DNA of 53,310 bases from Neptuniibacter sp. UBA6509 (GCA_002435145.1 DJLT01000077.1:1-53310), one strand, 5' to 3'; shown: positions 16,265 through 25,883, numbered from the stretch's first letter. Notes: generated from the letters alone by a model not told the origin. Numbers and translations are program-made.

Positions 16265-16972
16265 ATGTTTGGCTTTATTAAAAGAGGAAAAACATTGAAG
16301 CTACCTTTACGTTTAGAAGTGCTACAAAAGATGATTGCTTATCCTTATGGGCATGTATGGGATTGTTGCTGCGATCATGGTTATTTGGGATATTCAATTC
16401 TGAACGACCCGTCTATTCAAGGTGTTGTGCATTTTCTTGATGTGGTTGAGCCAATAGTTACCAATGTTAAAAGGGACCTAGAGAATTCAAGCTTTGATAA
16501 TGAGCGTTGGAAGACACATTGTTTAGATTTGAAATCGTTAGTTTTACCGTTATCAGATAAAAAACAGTTACTGATTATTGCAGGGGTCGGTGGTGATTTA
16601 ACGATAGATTTTGTTGAGGCTGTACTACGTAATAACCCAAATACTGAGGTGGAATTTTTACTGTGCCCCATTCGACAGCTTTATAAAGTGCGTGTCGAGC
16701 TTGATAAATTAGGTCTTAGTTTAGTTGAGGAGCGGATCGTAAAAGATAATGGCCGCTGTTACGAAATTATTTATTTATCAACAGGGAATAAGAGGAAACT
16801 TCATCCTGTAGGCGATCTTATGTGGGATTTAACACAGGATGATCATAGAGAATATCTTAATCAAAATATTCAACACTACCAGCGTGTGGAGAAACAGTTG
16901 AATGGCGCAGCATCACCTGCTTTAGCTGCCTATCTTGAAATAAAAAAATTAAGGGCTGCAAAGCAGCCCTAG
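16265..16972 (+). CDS. trmK: TrmK-type tRNA (adenine-N1) methyltransferase
   Basis: A 235-aa cytoplasmic methyltransferase of the TrmK family (COG2384), which in Bacillus methylates A22 of tRNA. The sequence shows LPLRLEVLQKMI at the start, motif I as VWDCCCDHGYLGYSIL, and the family motif IIAGVGGDLTIDFVE followed by FLLCPIRQLYKVR and ERIVKDNGRCYEI. A TTG at 16295 with AGAGG seven bases upstream is an attractive alternative start and would match the usual family N terminus. The final codons are part of a hairpin that terminates the converging pyrC gene. Its gammaproteobacterial substrate has not been established as far as I know. Confidence 0.85.
   Translation: MFGFIKRGKTLKLPLRLEVLQKMIAYPYGHVWDCCCDHGYLGYSILNDPSIQGVVHFLDVVEPIVTNVKRDLENSSFDNERWKTHCLDLKSLVLPLSDKKQLLIIAGVGGDLTIDFVEAVLRNNPNTEVEFLLCPIRQLYKVRVELDKLGLSLVEERIVKDNGRCYEIIYLSTGNKRKLHPVGDLMWDLTQDDHREYLNQNIQHYQRVEKQLNGAASPALAAYLEIKKLRAAKQP
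16937..16970 (-). terminator. pyrC terminator inside the trmK 3' end
   Basis: AGGGCTGC at 16952-16959 and GCAGCCCT at 16963-16970 form a perfect eight-pair stem with an AAA loop. On the minus strand it is followed by a run of T residues (complement of the A run near 16941-16948), so it terminates pyrC transcripts. The stem spans the last six trmK codons and the first base of its stop. Confidence 0.8.
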
Positions 16973-17011
16973 TTATTATCTTTATTACTTAAAAGTACTT
17001 GTAGTTTGATG

Positions 17012-18043
17012 CTAGGATTTTACTTTCCACTCAATTTTTTCATTCGCGCGAATAGGCACTACATTATCTTCACCTAGTGGATAAGTTGCTGGAACATCCC
17101 AACTTTCTTTGACTAGGGTGATAGTGTCTTGGTTACGCGGAAGATTGTAAAAATCGGGTCCGTTAAAACTCGCAAAGCCTTCTAACTTATCCAGCGCTCC
17201 AGCTTCATCAAATACCTCTGCGTACAATTCAATTGCCGCGTGTGCTGTATAGGAACCGGCACAGCCGCATGCTGCTTCTTTAGCATGCTTCATGTGGGGC
17301 GCAGAATCCGTACCTAGGAAGAACTTCTTGCTTCCTGAGGTTGCTGCTTTTATCAGAGCTTCTTGGTGAATATTTCTTTTTAGAATGGGTAGGCAGTAGT
17401 AGTGGGGGCGAATCCCGCCTGCAAGCATATGGTTACGGTTAAAAAGTAGATGGTGAGCGGTGATGGTTGCCGCTACATTGTCACCGGCAGCTGCAACGAA
17501 TTCAGCGGCATCTTTTGTTGTTATATGTTCTAGAACAATTTTTAAGTTTGGAAAATCATTAACTACATCTTTTAAGATTGAATCAATAAAGATTTTTTCA
17601 CGATCAAAAATATCGATAGATGAATCGGTTACTTCGCCATGAACCAATAAAAGCATCCCCGCTTCCTGCATAGCTTCAAGAACAGGGTATATATTTTTGA
17701 CAGATGTTACGCCTGAATCTGAATTGGTTGTTGCGCCAGCTGGGTATAGTTTTGCAGCAAAAATTTTGCCTGTAGCTTTTGCCTTGGTGATCTCTTCAGG
17801 CTGAGTATTGTCTGTCAGATAAAGAACCATAAGTGGCTCAAAATTACCTTGAGGCTGTTGAGCCATTATACGCTGGTGGTAGCCAAGCGTTTCTTCTGTA
17901 TTGGTAACCGGTGGAACCAAATTGGGCATAATAATAGCGCGGCCCATATAGCGGCTTACGTCGCGAACTGTGTCTTTTAGTTGTACGCCATCTCGTAGGT
18001 GTATGTGCCAATCATCAGGGCGTTTAATCGTAATGGAAGTCAT
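17012..18043 (-). CDS. pyrC: Dihydroorotase
   Basis: A 343-aa zinc enzyme that interconverts carbamoyl-aspartate and dihydroorotate in pyrimidine synthesis. It is the short class II (PyrC) form. Metal and catalytic residues are present: DWHIHLRDG (two zinc histidines), [13 protein letters not shown] (the lysine that is carboxylated), LLVHGEV, VLEHITT and the catalytic aspartate in GTDSAPH. It stands alone on the minus strand with its own terminator. The cytoplasmic homodimer is the known form in the family. Confidence 0.97.
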   Translation of the reverse strand: MTSITIKRPDDWHIHLRDGVQLKDTVRDVSRYMGRAIIMPNLVPPVTNTEETLGYHQRIMAQQPQGNFEPLMVLYLTDNTQPEEITKAKATGKIFAAKLYPAGATTNSDSGVTSVKNIYPVLEAMQEAGMLLLVHGEVTDSSIDIFDREKIFIDSILKDVVNDFPNLKIVLEHITTKDAAEFVAAAGDNVAATITAHHLLFNRNHMLAGGIRPHYYCLPILKRNIHQEALIKAATSGSKKFFLGTDSAPHMKHAKEAACGCAGSYTAHAAIELYAEVFDEAGALDKLEGFASFNGPDFYNLPRNQDTITLVKESWDVPATYPLGEDNVVPIRANEKIEWKVKS

Positions 18044-18248
18044 AGGTAAGCTCGCAAATCAATTCACTAAAATAGGGCTTATTATTTCATGGATAGGGCT
18101 GAAATGCTCAGCCGTATTAGAAATAGTACGAAATAATTATAGGGTTTTGTAAGGTCTTTATGTGCTTCAAGGTAATGTTCTACTCAACTAATAGAAGTTA
18201 TTATATTAAACTATTTGAATGTAAGTCTGCTTGTTTTTTGTGGTTATT

Positions 18249-20201
18249 ATGAAGTATCGAACGAAGTATGTATTAACAGTCGCCGTTGTGGGGATGTTGT
18301 TTCTATTTGGCCTGGCTGCATTAACATCCAGTCTCTTGCGCAGTATTACCTCAGAAGAGGTGGAGCATCGTGCCAAAGTGATCAATGACATGGTGAGTAT
18401 TTTATTGCATCCAAGCATTGAAAGTGGCGAGTTTGCTCAGCTGAAAAAGCATGTGTCTTCTCTTATGGCGACGAACGAGTTGGTGTATCTGTATATCTAC
18501 GCAGAAGATGGAACGTTGCTTGTTTCAGAAGGGATACATGATCATGATCACGATCATCAGCAACCATTGTTTTCTGAGAACTATGGTGGTTACCTTGATC
18601 AAGCTATTATGCTTTCGAACAGTGAAAATCAAGAATTTAATATTCACTATGGCGTTAAAGCCAGTGATCTTCTTGCATTGATTAAAAAGGCGGATCAAAA
18701 GGTATACACATTAGTCAGTTTAGAAGTATTGCTGATGATAATCGGGTCATACTTTGCGTTGAAGGTAGTATCACGCCAATTATCTCATCTTAGAAAAGCC
18801 AGTCATCATATAGCGAATGGGCGCTTCTCTTATCGGATACCTGCAGAAAGTTGCGGTGATCTGGTTGAAACGGCTGCAGCTTTTAATTATATGTGCAGTC
18901 GCTTAGAGCATTATGAATATATTCAGGATAAAAAGCATTTAAGGCTTAAAGAGCTTTCGCGAGCGGTTGAGCAAAGCCCTGTAGGGGTTGTGATGACAGA
19001 TAGCGAGGGTGTTATTACTTATGCTAATCCGCGTTTTTATGCAGTTTCTGGGTATAAACAAGAAGAGGTGATCGGTGAAAACCCTAGGTTGCTCCAATCT
19101 GGATTGACCGAGACTCAAGAGTATTCTGAGCTTTGGGAAACAATCTCTAGCGGTGAAACTTGGCAGGGAGAGCTTCGAAATAAAAGGAAAGACGGCACAC
19201 TCTATTGGGATAAAACCATCATCTCGCCTGTTAGTTCTGATGATGGGGAAGTTACGCATTATATTTCTGTTAAAGAAGATGTGACGGCATACAAGAAAAT
19301 AGAGGAGCGAATGAGGGTCGCTACGACTGTTTTTGATGCGGCTTCTGAGGCGATCATGGTGACTGATCTTGAGGGAGTTATTACGATGGTAAACCCTGCC
19401 TTTTCTGAAATTACAGGTTTTAATTCTCAGGAGGTCTTAGGAGAAAGCCCGAGAATACTTAATTCAGGTCACCATGATGAACATTTTTATAAAGAGATGT
19501 TTGAAGAGTTAAAGCGGAGTAATCGTTGGGAAGGAGAGATCTGGAATCGACGTAAGTCAGGGGAGGTGTATCCTCAGTGGCAAACGATAGCGATGGTTCG
19601 TGATGAGGACGGTGAGCCTTTAGAATTTATTGCGCTGTTTTCTGATATTAGTAAGAGGAAACAAAAAGAGGATGAGATTCGTTATCGAGCTAACTACGAT
19701 CCTTTGACGGGTATCCCGAACCGTAGCCTATTTAATGAACGTTTGGAGCAAGCGTTGCTTCTCTCTAAACGTAATAAAGTCGGCATGGCTTTGCTTTATC
19801 TCGATCTAGATGGATTTAAGCAGGTTAATGATAGTTATGGTCATCTTTTAGGTGATCAGGTGTTGAAGCATGTGGCGTCAAAGTTACAGGACTGTGTGCG
19901 GGAGTCTGATTCTGTAGGGCGTTTAGGCGGTGATGAGTTTGTTATTTGTTTGCCGAGCATAAAAAACTCCACTTGTGTGGTGAACGTTGCGGATAAAGTT
20001 ATTCAGTCCCTTTCGCCCGCATTAGATCTTGGTGGTAAAAGGGTTCATATTGGGGCGAGCATCGGTATTGCAGTTTATCCTGCTGATGGTGAATCTTCCC
20101 AAGAGTTGTATGAACATGCAGATATAGCGATGTATCGTGCTAAGCATCGAGGGAAAAATCAATATTGTTTTTATGAAGACTGTGTATTAGCTAAAAGTTG
20201 A
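18249..20201 (+). CDS. Membrane HAMP-PAS-PAS diguanylate cyclase
   Basis: A 650-aa inner-membrane enzyme predicted to make cyclic di-GMP from GTP. Order: membrane helix (about 8-28), short periplasmic sensor with an HDHDHDH cluster near residue 100, second helix (about 155-175), HAMP linker, two PAS domains (about 240-345 and 355-470) and a GGDEF domain with the intact motif GGDEF at 560-564. RESD five residues upstream of it is an intact inhibitory site. The ATG at 18249 is chosen over a TTG at 18231. It is monocistronic, divergent from pyrC. The His/Asp cluster suggests metal sensing, an inference. Confidence 0.93.
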   Translation: MKYRTKYVLTVAVVGMLFLFGLAALTSSLLRSITSEEVEHRAKVINDMVSILLHPSIESGEFAQLKKHVSSLMATNELVYLYIYAEDGTLLVSEGIHDHDHDHQQPLFSENYGGYLDQAIMLSNSENQEFNIHYGVKASDLLALIKKADQKVYTLVSLEVLLMIIGSYFALKVVSRQLSHLRKASHHIANGRFSYRIPAESCGDLVETAAAFNYMCSRLEHYEYIQDKKHLRLKELSRAVEQSPVGVVMTDSEGVITYANPRFYAVSGYKQEEVIGENPRLLQSGLTETQEYSELWETISSGETWQGELRNKRKDGTLYWDKTIISPVSSDDGEVTHYISVKEDVTAYKKIEERMRVATTVFDAASEAIMVTDLEGVITMVNPAFSEITGFNSQEVLGESPRILNSGHHDEHFYKEMFEELKRSNRWEGEIWNRRKSGEVYPQWQTIAMVRDEDGEPLEFIALFSDISKRKQKEDEIRYRANYDPLTGIPNRSLFNERLEQALLLSKRNKVGMALLYLDLDGFKQVNDSYGHLLGDQVLKHVASKLQDCVRESDSVGRLGGDEFVICLPSIKNSTCVVNVADKVIQSLSPALDLGGKRVHIGASIGIAVYPADGESSQELYEHADIAMYRAKHRGKNQYCFYEDCVLAKS

Positions 20202-20252
20202 GGCGCATTAAGTTTGAAAACTTAGTCAGAGTGTATGCCGTTATTGTATTGG

Positions 20253-20582
20253 TTATTCATCAACCCAGATTGTTCGGACTGGATCACCAAAGTCATCATA
20301 TATGACCTTTTCCTTCGGTGTTTTTAATCGGGTTGAGTTTTTAGAGGGGGAAGCCTTTTTCTTGCGGCGTGAATCTATCGCAGAGAGTAAGCCGTGAACT
20401 GGGGTGCGTTCTTGGGGTGAGGGACGGTCTAGGCTTGATTTATGCTGGTTGTAACGGCCATCAATTAGTGCAGATTCACCCATTTCTACTTGTTCTATTT
20501 CACCACCTTTTTTCAGAAACTGGGCGACCTCAGCATTAAGCTGATCTCGAAGTTCTGATTTAGATGTTCTTTTCTTAAACAT
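20253..20582 (-). CDS. Hypothetical protein with SutA-like segment
   Basis: A 109-aa highly charged, probably disordered cytoplasmic protein. Residues about 17-33 (NAEVAQFLKKGGEIEQVE) resemble the AMEEFLSRGGKVQEIE segment of the Pseudomonas transcription factor SutA, which contacts RNA polymerase. The rest is rich in Lys, Arg, Ser and Pro and ends in KVIYDDFGDPVRTIWVDE. The similarity is short and recalled from memory, so a transcription role is a weak inference. It is monocistronic, transcribed away from dnaX. Confidence 0.6.
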   Translation of the reverse strand: MFKKRTSKSELRDQLNAEVAQFLKKGGEIEQVEMGESALIDGRYNQHKSSLDRPSPQERTPVHGLLSAIDSRRKKKASPSKNSTRLKTPKEKVIYDDFGDPVRTIWVDE

Positions 20583-20726
20583 GGGTGCTTGTCCACAAGA
20601 ATTCTTGCCTAATTTTAAACCTAATTCTTATTGCTGGCGAGTTTCTCTGTAATTTATCTACAGATAAGGCTTAAGGGCTAGTTTGAAAGCGTTTGTTTGG
20701 GGGGGAGATGCGTATTTGTTAAGACG

Positions 20727-20755
20727 TTGTGTGAATCACGCGGTTGCCATAATAA
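20727..20755 (+). promoter_or_regulatory. Possible dnaX promoter
   Basis: TTGTGT at 20727-20732 and TAATAA at 20750-20755 are separated by 17 bases, about 90 bases before the dnaX start. The -35 box is poor. It is the best-spaced pair I see upstream of dnaX. Confidence 0.3.
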
Positions 20756-20845
20756 GGGGATAAATCAAAAGGTTTCACTAGCGAAAAATAGGCGCAAAAG
20801 GTAGCATAGGAAACTGAATTTTAGACGATAAGCTGCATATATTCG

Positions 20846-22948
20846 ATGAGTTATCAGGTTTTGGCGCGTAAATGGCGCCCCGCACGATTCCAAGAGATGG
20901 TAGGGCAAGAACATGTGTTAAAAGCGCTTGTTAATGCTCTAGATGATGATCGGCTTCACCATGCCTATTTGTTTACTGGTACACGTGGTGTGGGTAAAAC
21001 CTCGATTGCTCGCCTTTTTGCAAAATCACTTAACTGTGAAACAGGCGTTTCTTCAACACCCTGTGGGCAATGTTCAGCGTGTACAGAGATTGCTGAAGGG
21101 CGTTTTGTCGATCTGATAGAGGTGGATGCGGCTTCTCGAACTAAGGTTGAGGATACACGTGAGCTGATGGAAAATGTGCAGTATGCACCGACCCATGGCC
21201 GCTACAAAGTATATCTAATAGATGAAGTTCATATGCTATCAACGCACTCTTTTAATGCGTTGCTGAAAACATTGGAGGAGCCACCTCCGCATGTGAAGTT
21301 CCTTCTTGCGACAACCGATCCACAAAAGCTTCCTATTACGATTTTGTCACGTTGTCTGCAATTTAATCTGAAAAATCTAATACCAGAACGAATTGTTAAG
21401 CATCTAACGTTTGTTCTAGGCGAAGAAAACATCGCGTTTGAAGAGCCTGCACTATGGTTGTTAGCTCGCTCGGCGGATGGTTCGATGCGTGATGCAATGA
21501 GCCTTACCGATCAGGCGATAGCGTTTGGAGCGGGGGCTATCAATGAAGCTGATGTCCGTGCAATGCTTGGCACAATTGATCAGCGCCTAGTCTACCAAAT
21601 GCTTTATTGCTTAGCTGCGGGTGATGCGAAGGCATTGATGGCTGCTGTGACTGACTTAGCTCAATTTTCACCAGATTATAATACCGTCCTCGGTGATCTG
21701 ATTAGTGTTTTACATCGTATTGCTTTGGCTCAGGCTATTCCTGATGCTGTGGATAACAGTATGGGGGATGTGGTTCAAATCAAAGAGTTGTCGGGTCAAC
21801 TGACAGCTGAAGATATACAACTATATTATCAAGTGGCGTTAATGGGACGTAAGGATATTCCTTTTGTTCCAGACCCTCGTGAAGGGCTTGAGATGGTACT
21901 TTTAAGAATGCTTGCATTTAGACCTGCGGGTGCAGCGTCTCGGTCCGTTGAGCTGAGTAACACTGCAGCCCCTTCTGCTATAAGCGATCAAGCCAATTCG
22001 GAGCCTCAAGCAAAAATAGAACAGGGTCCTGTATCTACTGTTGCAGATGTACATCCTTCAGGCGTTTCCAGTACAACTACTGCTAATCCTAGTCATGAGG
22101 TTTCTGCATCAGCGGTTCAACCAGAAGTACCTCGATCGCAAGAGGTGACGCAATTACAAGAGCTTCAATTACAACATCCCCAGGAAACATCGACCGAGTC
22201 TCAGGCTGCAGCGCATTTTAACTCCAATGCTTCTGAAAACCCTGGTTTGGTGCCATCAAGTACACACTCAGGTCAAGAACAGCCGAGTGTTATGCCTGTT
22301 TATGAATCGGAAGCTCCACTGCAGTATGGTGAGCCAGAAGGGCACTTTAGCGGGGTAGCCCCAGCAAAAAAGTCTGAGGCTGAAAGCCTTGGAGGGAATC
22401 CCCCTCCATGGGACCTTGATGATCCGGTTGAGAGTAATAACGGACAGACGATTTCTCATGATGCTCAGGATGAACTCGCGGTACCTGCTGCGGTTGCTGA
22501 TGAAATTTTTGAGATCGCAAAAAGTGATGTAGCAGTAGATGAATGCCCTAGGGATTTGCCTTCAATACAGCCACCTCACTGGGTTCATATCAGTCGCAGT
22601 ATCGGTCTAAGCGGAATGACCGAAAGCCTTGCCACTCACCTTTCGTTAGAACAGGTAAGCTCGGATGGCGTAGTTTTACACTACACAAAAGATCAAAAAA
22701 CGATGCTAAATGATATTCAACAGCAGCGTATTAGTGAGGCGTTATCAGCATACTGCAATGTTTCAGTCGATGTAGCATTTATCCAGGCAGAACAACAGCA
22801 AGAAACGCCCGCACAGTATTTGAACCGTAAGCGTGAAGAGCGACATTCTGCTGCTATCGCGTCAATTCGTAATGATGAAACGGTAAAGTTATTACAGCAG
22901 CATTTTGGTGCGCAGATCGAATTGTCATCTGTGGTACCTATCGATTAA
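20846..22948 (+). CDS. dnaX: DNA polymerase III tau subunit (and gamma by frameshift)
   Basis: The clamp-loader ATPase and organiser of the replicase, 700 aa as tau. The N-terminal AAA+ domain has Walker A GTRGVGKT (residues 45-52), a zinc module with four cysteines (NCETG to CGQCSAC), Walker B LIDEVHML and sensor 1 LLATTDPQK. After about residue 360 a long Pro/Gln/Ser/Glu-rich linker leads to the C-terminal domain that binds the polymerase and helicase. A perfectly phased A AAA AAG slip site at 22366-22372 followed by hairpins and a -1 stop would give a gamma form of about 510 aa. It heads the dnaX-ybaB-recR cluster. Confidence 0.97.
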   Translation: MSYQVLARKWRPARFQEMVGQEHVLKALVNALDDDRLHHAYLFTGTRGVGKTSIARLFAKSLNCETGVSSTPCGQCSACTEIAEGRFVDLIEVDAASRTKVEDTRELMENVQYAPTHGRYKVYLIDEVHMLSTHSFNALLKTLEEPPPHVKFLLATTDPQKLPITILSRCLQFNLKNLIPERIVKHLTFVLGEENIAFEEPALWLLARSADGSMRDAMSLTDQAIAFGAGAINEADVRAMLGTIDQRLVYQMLYCLAAGDAKALMAAVTDLAQFSPDYNTVLGDLISVLHRIALAQAIPDAVDNSMGDVVQIKELSGQLTAEDIQLYYQVALMGRKDIPFVPDPREGLEMVLLRMLAFRPAGAASRSVELSNTAAPSAISDQANSEPQAKIEQGPVSTVADVHPSGVSSTTTANPSHEVSASAVQPEVPRSQEVTQLQELQLQHPQETSTESQAAAHFNSNASENPGLVPSSTHSGQEQPSVMPVYESEAPLQYGEPEGHFSGVAPAKKSEAESLGGNPPPWDLDDPVESNNGQTISHDAQDELAVPAAVADEIFEIAKSDVAVDECPRDLPSIQPPHWVHISRSIGLSGMTESLATHLSLEQVSSDGVVLHYTKDQKTMLNDIQQQRISEALSAYCNVSVDVAFIQAEQQQETPAQYLNRKREERHSAAIASIRNDETVKLLQQHFGAQIELSSVVPID
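22364..22408 (+). promoter_or_regulatory. Programmed -1 frameshift signal in dnaX
   Basis: The slippery heptamer A AAA AAG occupies 22366-22372 in the X XXY YYZ phase (codons 507-509 are GCA AAA AAG). After a -1 slip the next codons are GTC and then TGA at 22375-22377, so the product stops one residue after the slip. Two hairpins follow: AGGCT with AGCCT (22377-22381 and 22385-22389), then TGGAGGG with CCCTCCA (22390-22396 and 22402-22408). A weak Shine-Dalgarno-like GGGG lies ten bases upstream of the heptamer. The layout is the same as in E. coli dnaX. Confidence 0.88.
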
Positions 22949-22964
22949 TGAAAGAGGAGAGAAA

Positions 22965-23291
22965 ATGATGAAGGGTGGAATGGGCAATTTAATGAAGCAA
23001 GCCCAGCAGATGCAGGAAAACTTGCAGAAAGCTCAGGAGCAGATTGCACTTGCGGAACAGACCGGTGAGTCCGGCGCTGGCCTTGTTAAAGTTGTAATGA
23101 ATGGGCGTCATGATGTTAAAAGTATTAATATCGATGACAGCTTGATGGAAGAAGAAAAAGAGATCGTAGAAGATTTAGTAGCCGCGGCAGTTAATGATGC
23201 GGTTAGAAAAATTGAAGCTTACACTCAGGAAAAAATGGCTGATGTAACCGGTGGTATGGGTATGCCTCCTGGTTTTAATATGCCGTTTTAA
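22965..23291 (+). CDS. ybaB: YbaB/EbfC nucleoid-associated protein
   Basis: A 108-aa DNA-binding dimer of the YbaB/EbfC family, known to bind DNA as a nucleoid-associated protein. The family signature [21 protein letters not shown] forms the N-terminal helix, and [17 protein letters not shown] the central sheet. It starts at an ATG pair (22965 or 22968) preceded by GAGGAG. It sits between dnaX and recR, 16 bases after dnaX and three bases before recR, the classical conserved order. Confidence 0.96.
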   Translation: MMKGGMGNLMKQAQQMQENLQKAQEQIALAEQTGESGAGLVKVVMNGRHDVKSINIDDSLMEEEKEIVEDLVAAAVNDAVRKIEAYTQEKMADVTGGMGMPPGFNMPF

Positions 23292-23294
23292 TCT

Positions 23295-23894
23295 ATGTCG
23301 TTTAGTCCTTTAATTCAGCAGTTAATAACGGCTTTACGCTGTTTGCCGGGTGTAGGCCCCAAATCTGCTCAGCGTATGGCATTTCACCTTTTAGAACGAG
23401 ATTCTGAAGGGGCGTTATCTTTATCTGACATACTCGCTAAAGCGGTTTCAGATATTGGGCGATGTAAACAGTGTCGTACATTATCTGAGCAAGAGCTCTG
23501 TGATATTTGTCAGTCTGAGAGCCGTGATAAATCTACGCTATGTGTGATCGAGTCACCAGTAGATGTTTTAGCTGTGGAACAAACTGGCGGTTATAACGGC
23601 GTGTATTTTGTGCTTTCTGGACATCTTTCACCTATTGATGGTGTAGGGCCTGAGGATCTTGGTATTGATCAGTTGCTCGAGCTTGTTCAGAACACGGAAG
23701 TGAAAGAGATTATATTGGCAACGAACCCTACTGTAGAGGGTGAGGCTACGGCTCATTTTATTGCGGCGCAGTTGAAAGACCAAGATATCAAGGTATCACG
23801 CATAGCGCATGGTGTACCTGTTGGTGGTGAACTAGAGTTCGTTGATGGCGGTACTTTAGCACACGCTATGGCGGGTAGACGCTCTCTTCTTTGA
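23295..23894 (+). CDS. recR: Recombination mediator RecR
   Basis: A 199-aa protein of the RecFOR pathway that helps load RecA at gaps. It has the helix-hairpin-helix near the N terminus ([20 protein letters not shown]), a four-cysteine zinc module ([17 protein letters not shown], about residues 57-75), and a Toprim domain ([17 protein letters not shown] onward). Length is standard. Only three bases separate it from ybaB and ten from rnd, so it belongs to the dnaX operon. Confidence 0.98.
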   Translation: MSFSPLIQQLITALRCLPGVGPKSAQRMAFHLLERDSEGALSLSDILAKAVSDIGRCKQCRTLSEQELCDICQSESRDKSTLCVIESPVDVLAVEQTGGYNGVYFVLSGHLSPIDGVGPEDLGIDQLLELVQNTEVKEIILATNPTVEGEATAHFIAAQLKDQDIKVSRIAHGVPVGGELEFVDGGTLAHAMAGRRSLL

Positions 23895-23904
23895 GGATTT
23901 AAAG

Positions 23905-25080
23905 TTGTCGGATTACGATTGGAAAACATTAGAATCTTCTGCAGATCAGCCTATTTGGATATCTTCTGAGGAAGCACTTAGAGAGTATTGTCTGCATTGG
24001 CGTACTCTACCGCTCATTGCTTTAGATACAGAGTTTTTACGTGTAGAAACGTTTTACCCTATCGCAGGTTTGATTCAGGTTGCTGATGAAAAGCAGTGTT
24101 ATTTAATCGATCCTCTAGAGATATCAGATTTCTCTGCGTTAGCTGAATTATTTGAAGATCAGTCTGTCATTAAATTAATGCATGCAGCAACCGAAGATCT
24201 TGAGCTATTTCTTAAAGTACTCGGAGTACTTCCACGGCCTGTCTTTGATACACAAATAGGTGCGGGACTGCTGAATTGGGGCTTTTCAATGGGTCTTCAG
24301 CGGATGTTAGAGCAGAAGCTTGATGTCCACATGGCAAAACATGAAACTACCTCAGATTGGTTGAAACGGCCCCTCACAGAGAGCCAGGAGCGTTATGCCG
24401 CTTTAGATGTTGCTTATCTGCCAGCTATCTATGAATTACAGAAGAAAGAATTTATAGATAGGGATACGTATACTTGGGCCGAGCAAGAAAACCAAGCGAT
24501 GCTTGATAATGCCTTAGTTGATGATGTCGAGGGTTATGAGTATTACCTACGATTCACCCAGATGTGGCGTTGCCCTGAGCATAAGTTAGCTGCACTAAGA
24601 GATTTAACCGCTTGGCGTGAACGTATTGCGCGTGAACGAGATGTGCCTAGAAACCGCATTTTGCGTAACCAAGCTTTGTTGCAAATTATTGAAAATTGGC
24701 CGCGCAGTTTAGGTGAATTATCTAAATTAGATGAGATTAAGAAGCGGATTTTGCGTACTGATGGTGAAACTATATTAGGTTTCCTTCAGGGTGGTGCCAG
24801 TAGTGCTGAGCAATCCTCACCTAAGGCTATTCCTAAGCCGCTGCACTTTTTCTGGAATAAACATCTAAAGAAATTGAAAGCTATTTCTCGTAAGGAAGCT
24901 GAGGCTAACAATATCGCTCCTGAGATACTGTTAAGACGTAAAGAGTTGGAAGTACTTATACGTTCGGGTGTAGATCATGGTGAATATAGGCTGCCTATTC
25001 AGATGAGTAAGTGGCGACAGGAACTGATTGGACCTGCGCTGTTGGCTGAGCTGGAAAAAATTGATTGTCTAAGAAATTGA
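23905..25080 (+). CDS. rnd: Ribonuclease D
   Basis: A 391-aa 3'-to-5' exoribonuclease that trims tRNA 3' ends. The DEDD catalytic residues are visible: ALDTEFLR (first D and E), HAATEDLELF (second D), and the Exo III box RYAALDVAYL (third D with Tyr). An HRDC domain occupies about 215-295. The TTG at 23905 with GAGG eight bases upstream is the only good start. The 3' end of the coding region runs into a 16-bp tandem repeat array, so the last residues (IDCLRN) come from the first repeat unit. Confidence 0.96.
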   Translation: MSDYDWKTLESSADQPIWISSEEALREYCLHWRTLPLIALDTEFLRVETFYPIAGLIQVADEKQCYLIDPLEISDFSALAELFEDQSVIKLMHAATEDLELFLKVLGVLPRPVFDTQIGAGLLNWGFSMGLQRMLEQKLDVHMAKHETTSDWLKRPLTESQERYAALDVAYLPAIYELQKKEFIDRDTYTWAEQENQAMLDNALVDDVEGYEYYLRFTQMWRCPEHKLAALRDLTAWRERIARERDVPRNRILRNQALLQIIENWPRSLGELSKLDEIKKRILRTDGETILGFLQGGASSAEQSSPKAIPKPLHFFWNKHLKKLKAISRKEAEANNIAPEILLRRKELEVLIRSGVDHGEYRLPIQMSKWRQELIGPALLAELEKIDCLRN

Positions 25081-25139
25081 TTGTCTAAGAAATTGATAGT
25101 TTAAGAAATTGATAGTTTAAGAAATTCAGATTAAAGAAA
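25061..25139. repeat. 16-bp tandem repeats across the rnd stop codon
   Basis: TTGATTGTCTAAGAAA is repeated exactly at 25061 and 25077, then as TTGATAGTTTAAGAAA at 25093 and 25109, and a degraded 15-base copy follows at 25125. The first unit encodes the RnaseD C terminus and the stop codon is in the second. The array fills almost the whole rnd-ycgL gap. Confidence 0.92.
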
Positions 25140-25154
25140 TTAAGGTGCTAGTTC

Positions 25155-25442
25155 ATGAAAATTTGTTCAGTTTATCTGAGTACTCGTAAGGACGAAATGT
25201 ATTTATATGTTGATAAACGAGATCAGCTAAACAAAGTGCCGGACGCGCTAAGAGAGATGTTTGGTACACCTAAATTGGTGATGGATATCCCTTTGACTGC
25301 TGACCGTAAGTTGGCGCGGGTTGATACCGAGAAGGTTTTGGCTGGTATTGAAGATCAGGGATATTATTTGCAAATGCCGCCGCCTAAAGATGATTACATG
25401 TTAGATCTACACAAAGATCGCCCTGAAAGTGGTGTGCGATAA
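25155..25442 (+). CDS. ycgL: YcgL domain-containing protein
   Basis: A 95-aa cytoplasmic protein of the YcgL (DUF1269) family with the compact alpha/beta fold known from E. coli YcgL. Matching segments are CSVYLSTRKDEMYLYV, FGTPKLVMDIPLTADRKLARV, DTEKVLAGIEDQGYYLQMPP and the C-terminal LHKDRPES. Function is unknown. It is followed without a gap by ycgN, and it commonly follows rnd in gammaproteobacteria. Confidence 0.95.
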   Translation: MKICSVYLSTRKDEMYLYVDKRDQLNKVPDALREMFGTPKLVMDIPLTADRKLARVDTEKVLAGIEDQGYYLQMPPPKDDYMLDLHKDRPESGVR

Positions 25443-25883
25443 GTGTCGTCACAAGAAGTTTTTTGGCGTAGCAAAAGCTTAGATCAGATGAGCTCCCGTG
25501 AATGGGAGTCGCTCTGTGACGGCTGTGCTTTGTGTTGCTTACACAAGCTTGAGGATGAAGACACCAAAGAGGTCTTCTATACAACGGTTGTTTGTAACTT
25601 ATTAGATTTTGATACCTGTCGTTGTACTAAGTATGAAGAGCGTTGCTCGCTTGTTCCTGATTGCGTAAAACTAACCCCTAAGGATGTTGATGCGTTTCAT
25701 TGGCTCCCACCTAGTTGTGCGTATCGTTTGGTGCATGAAGGAAAAGACCTGCCTGAATGGCATCCATTAGTTAGTGGTGATCAGGCCACAGTGATCCAGT
25801 CTGGTGCTTCAGTGCTTAGCTGGTATGAGGTAAAAGATAACGAGATTGATGAAGAGGATTTTGTCGATTACGTTATTGAATAA
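25443..25883 (+). CDS. ycgN: YcgN family cysteine-cluster protein
   Basis: A 146-aa UPF0260 protein with a conserved cysteine cluster, CDGCALCC near residues 23-30, and later VCNLL, TCRCTKYEERC and PDCVKL. By family it may coordinate zinc or iron, but no role is established. The GTG at 25443 follows the ycgL TAA directly, indicating coupling. Its last 73 bases recur, 84 percent identical by hand count, at 27463-27535. Confidence 0.94.
   Translation: MSSQEVFWRSKSLDQMSSREWESLCDGCALCCLHKLEDEDTKEVFYTTVVCNLLDFDTCRCTKYEERCSLVPDCVKLTPKDVDAFHWLPPSCAYRLVHEGKDLPEWHPLVSGDQATVIQSGASVLSWYEVKDNEIDEEDFVDYVIE

Noticed and set aside
18044-18248. Cyclic di-GMP riboswitch ahead of a GGDEF gene
   Set aside because: No GEMM-like conserved core could be found here or upstream of the other GGDEF genes.
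20583-20845. 4.5S RNA (ffs), which precedes dnaX in Pseudomonas
   Set aside because: The conserved loop GGAAGGAAGCAGC is not present in this interval.
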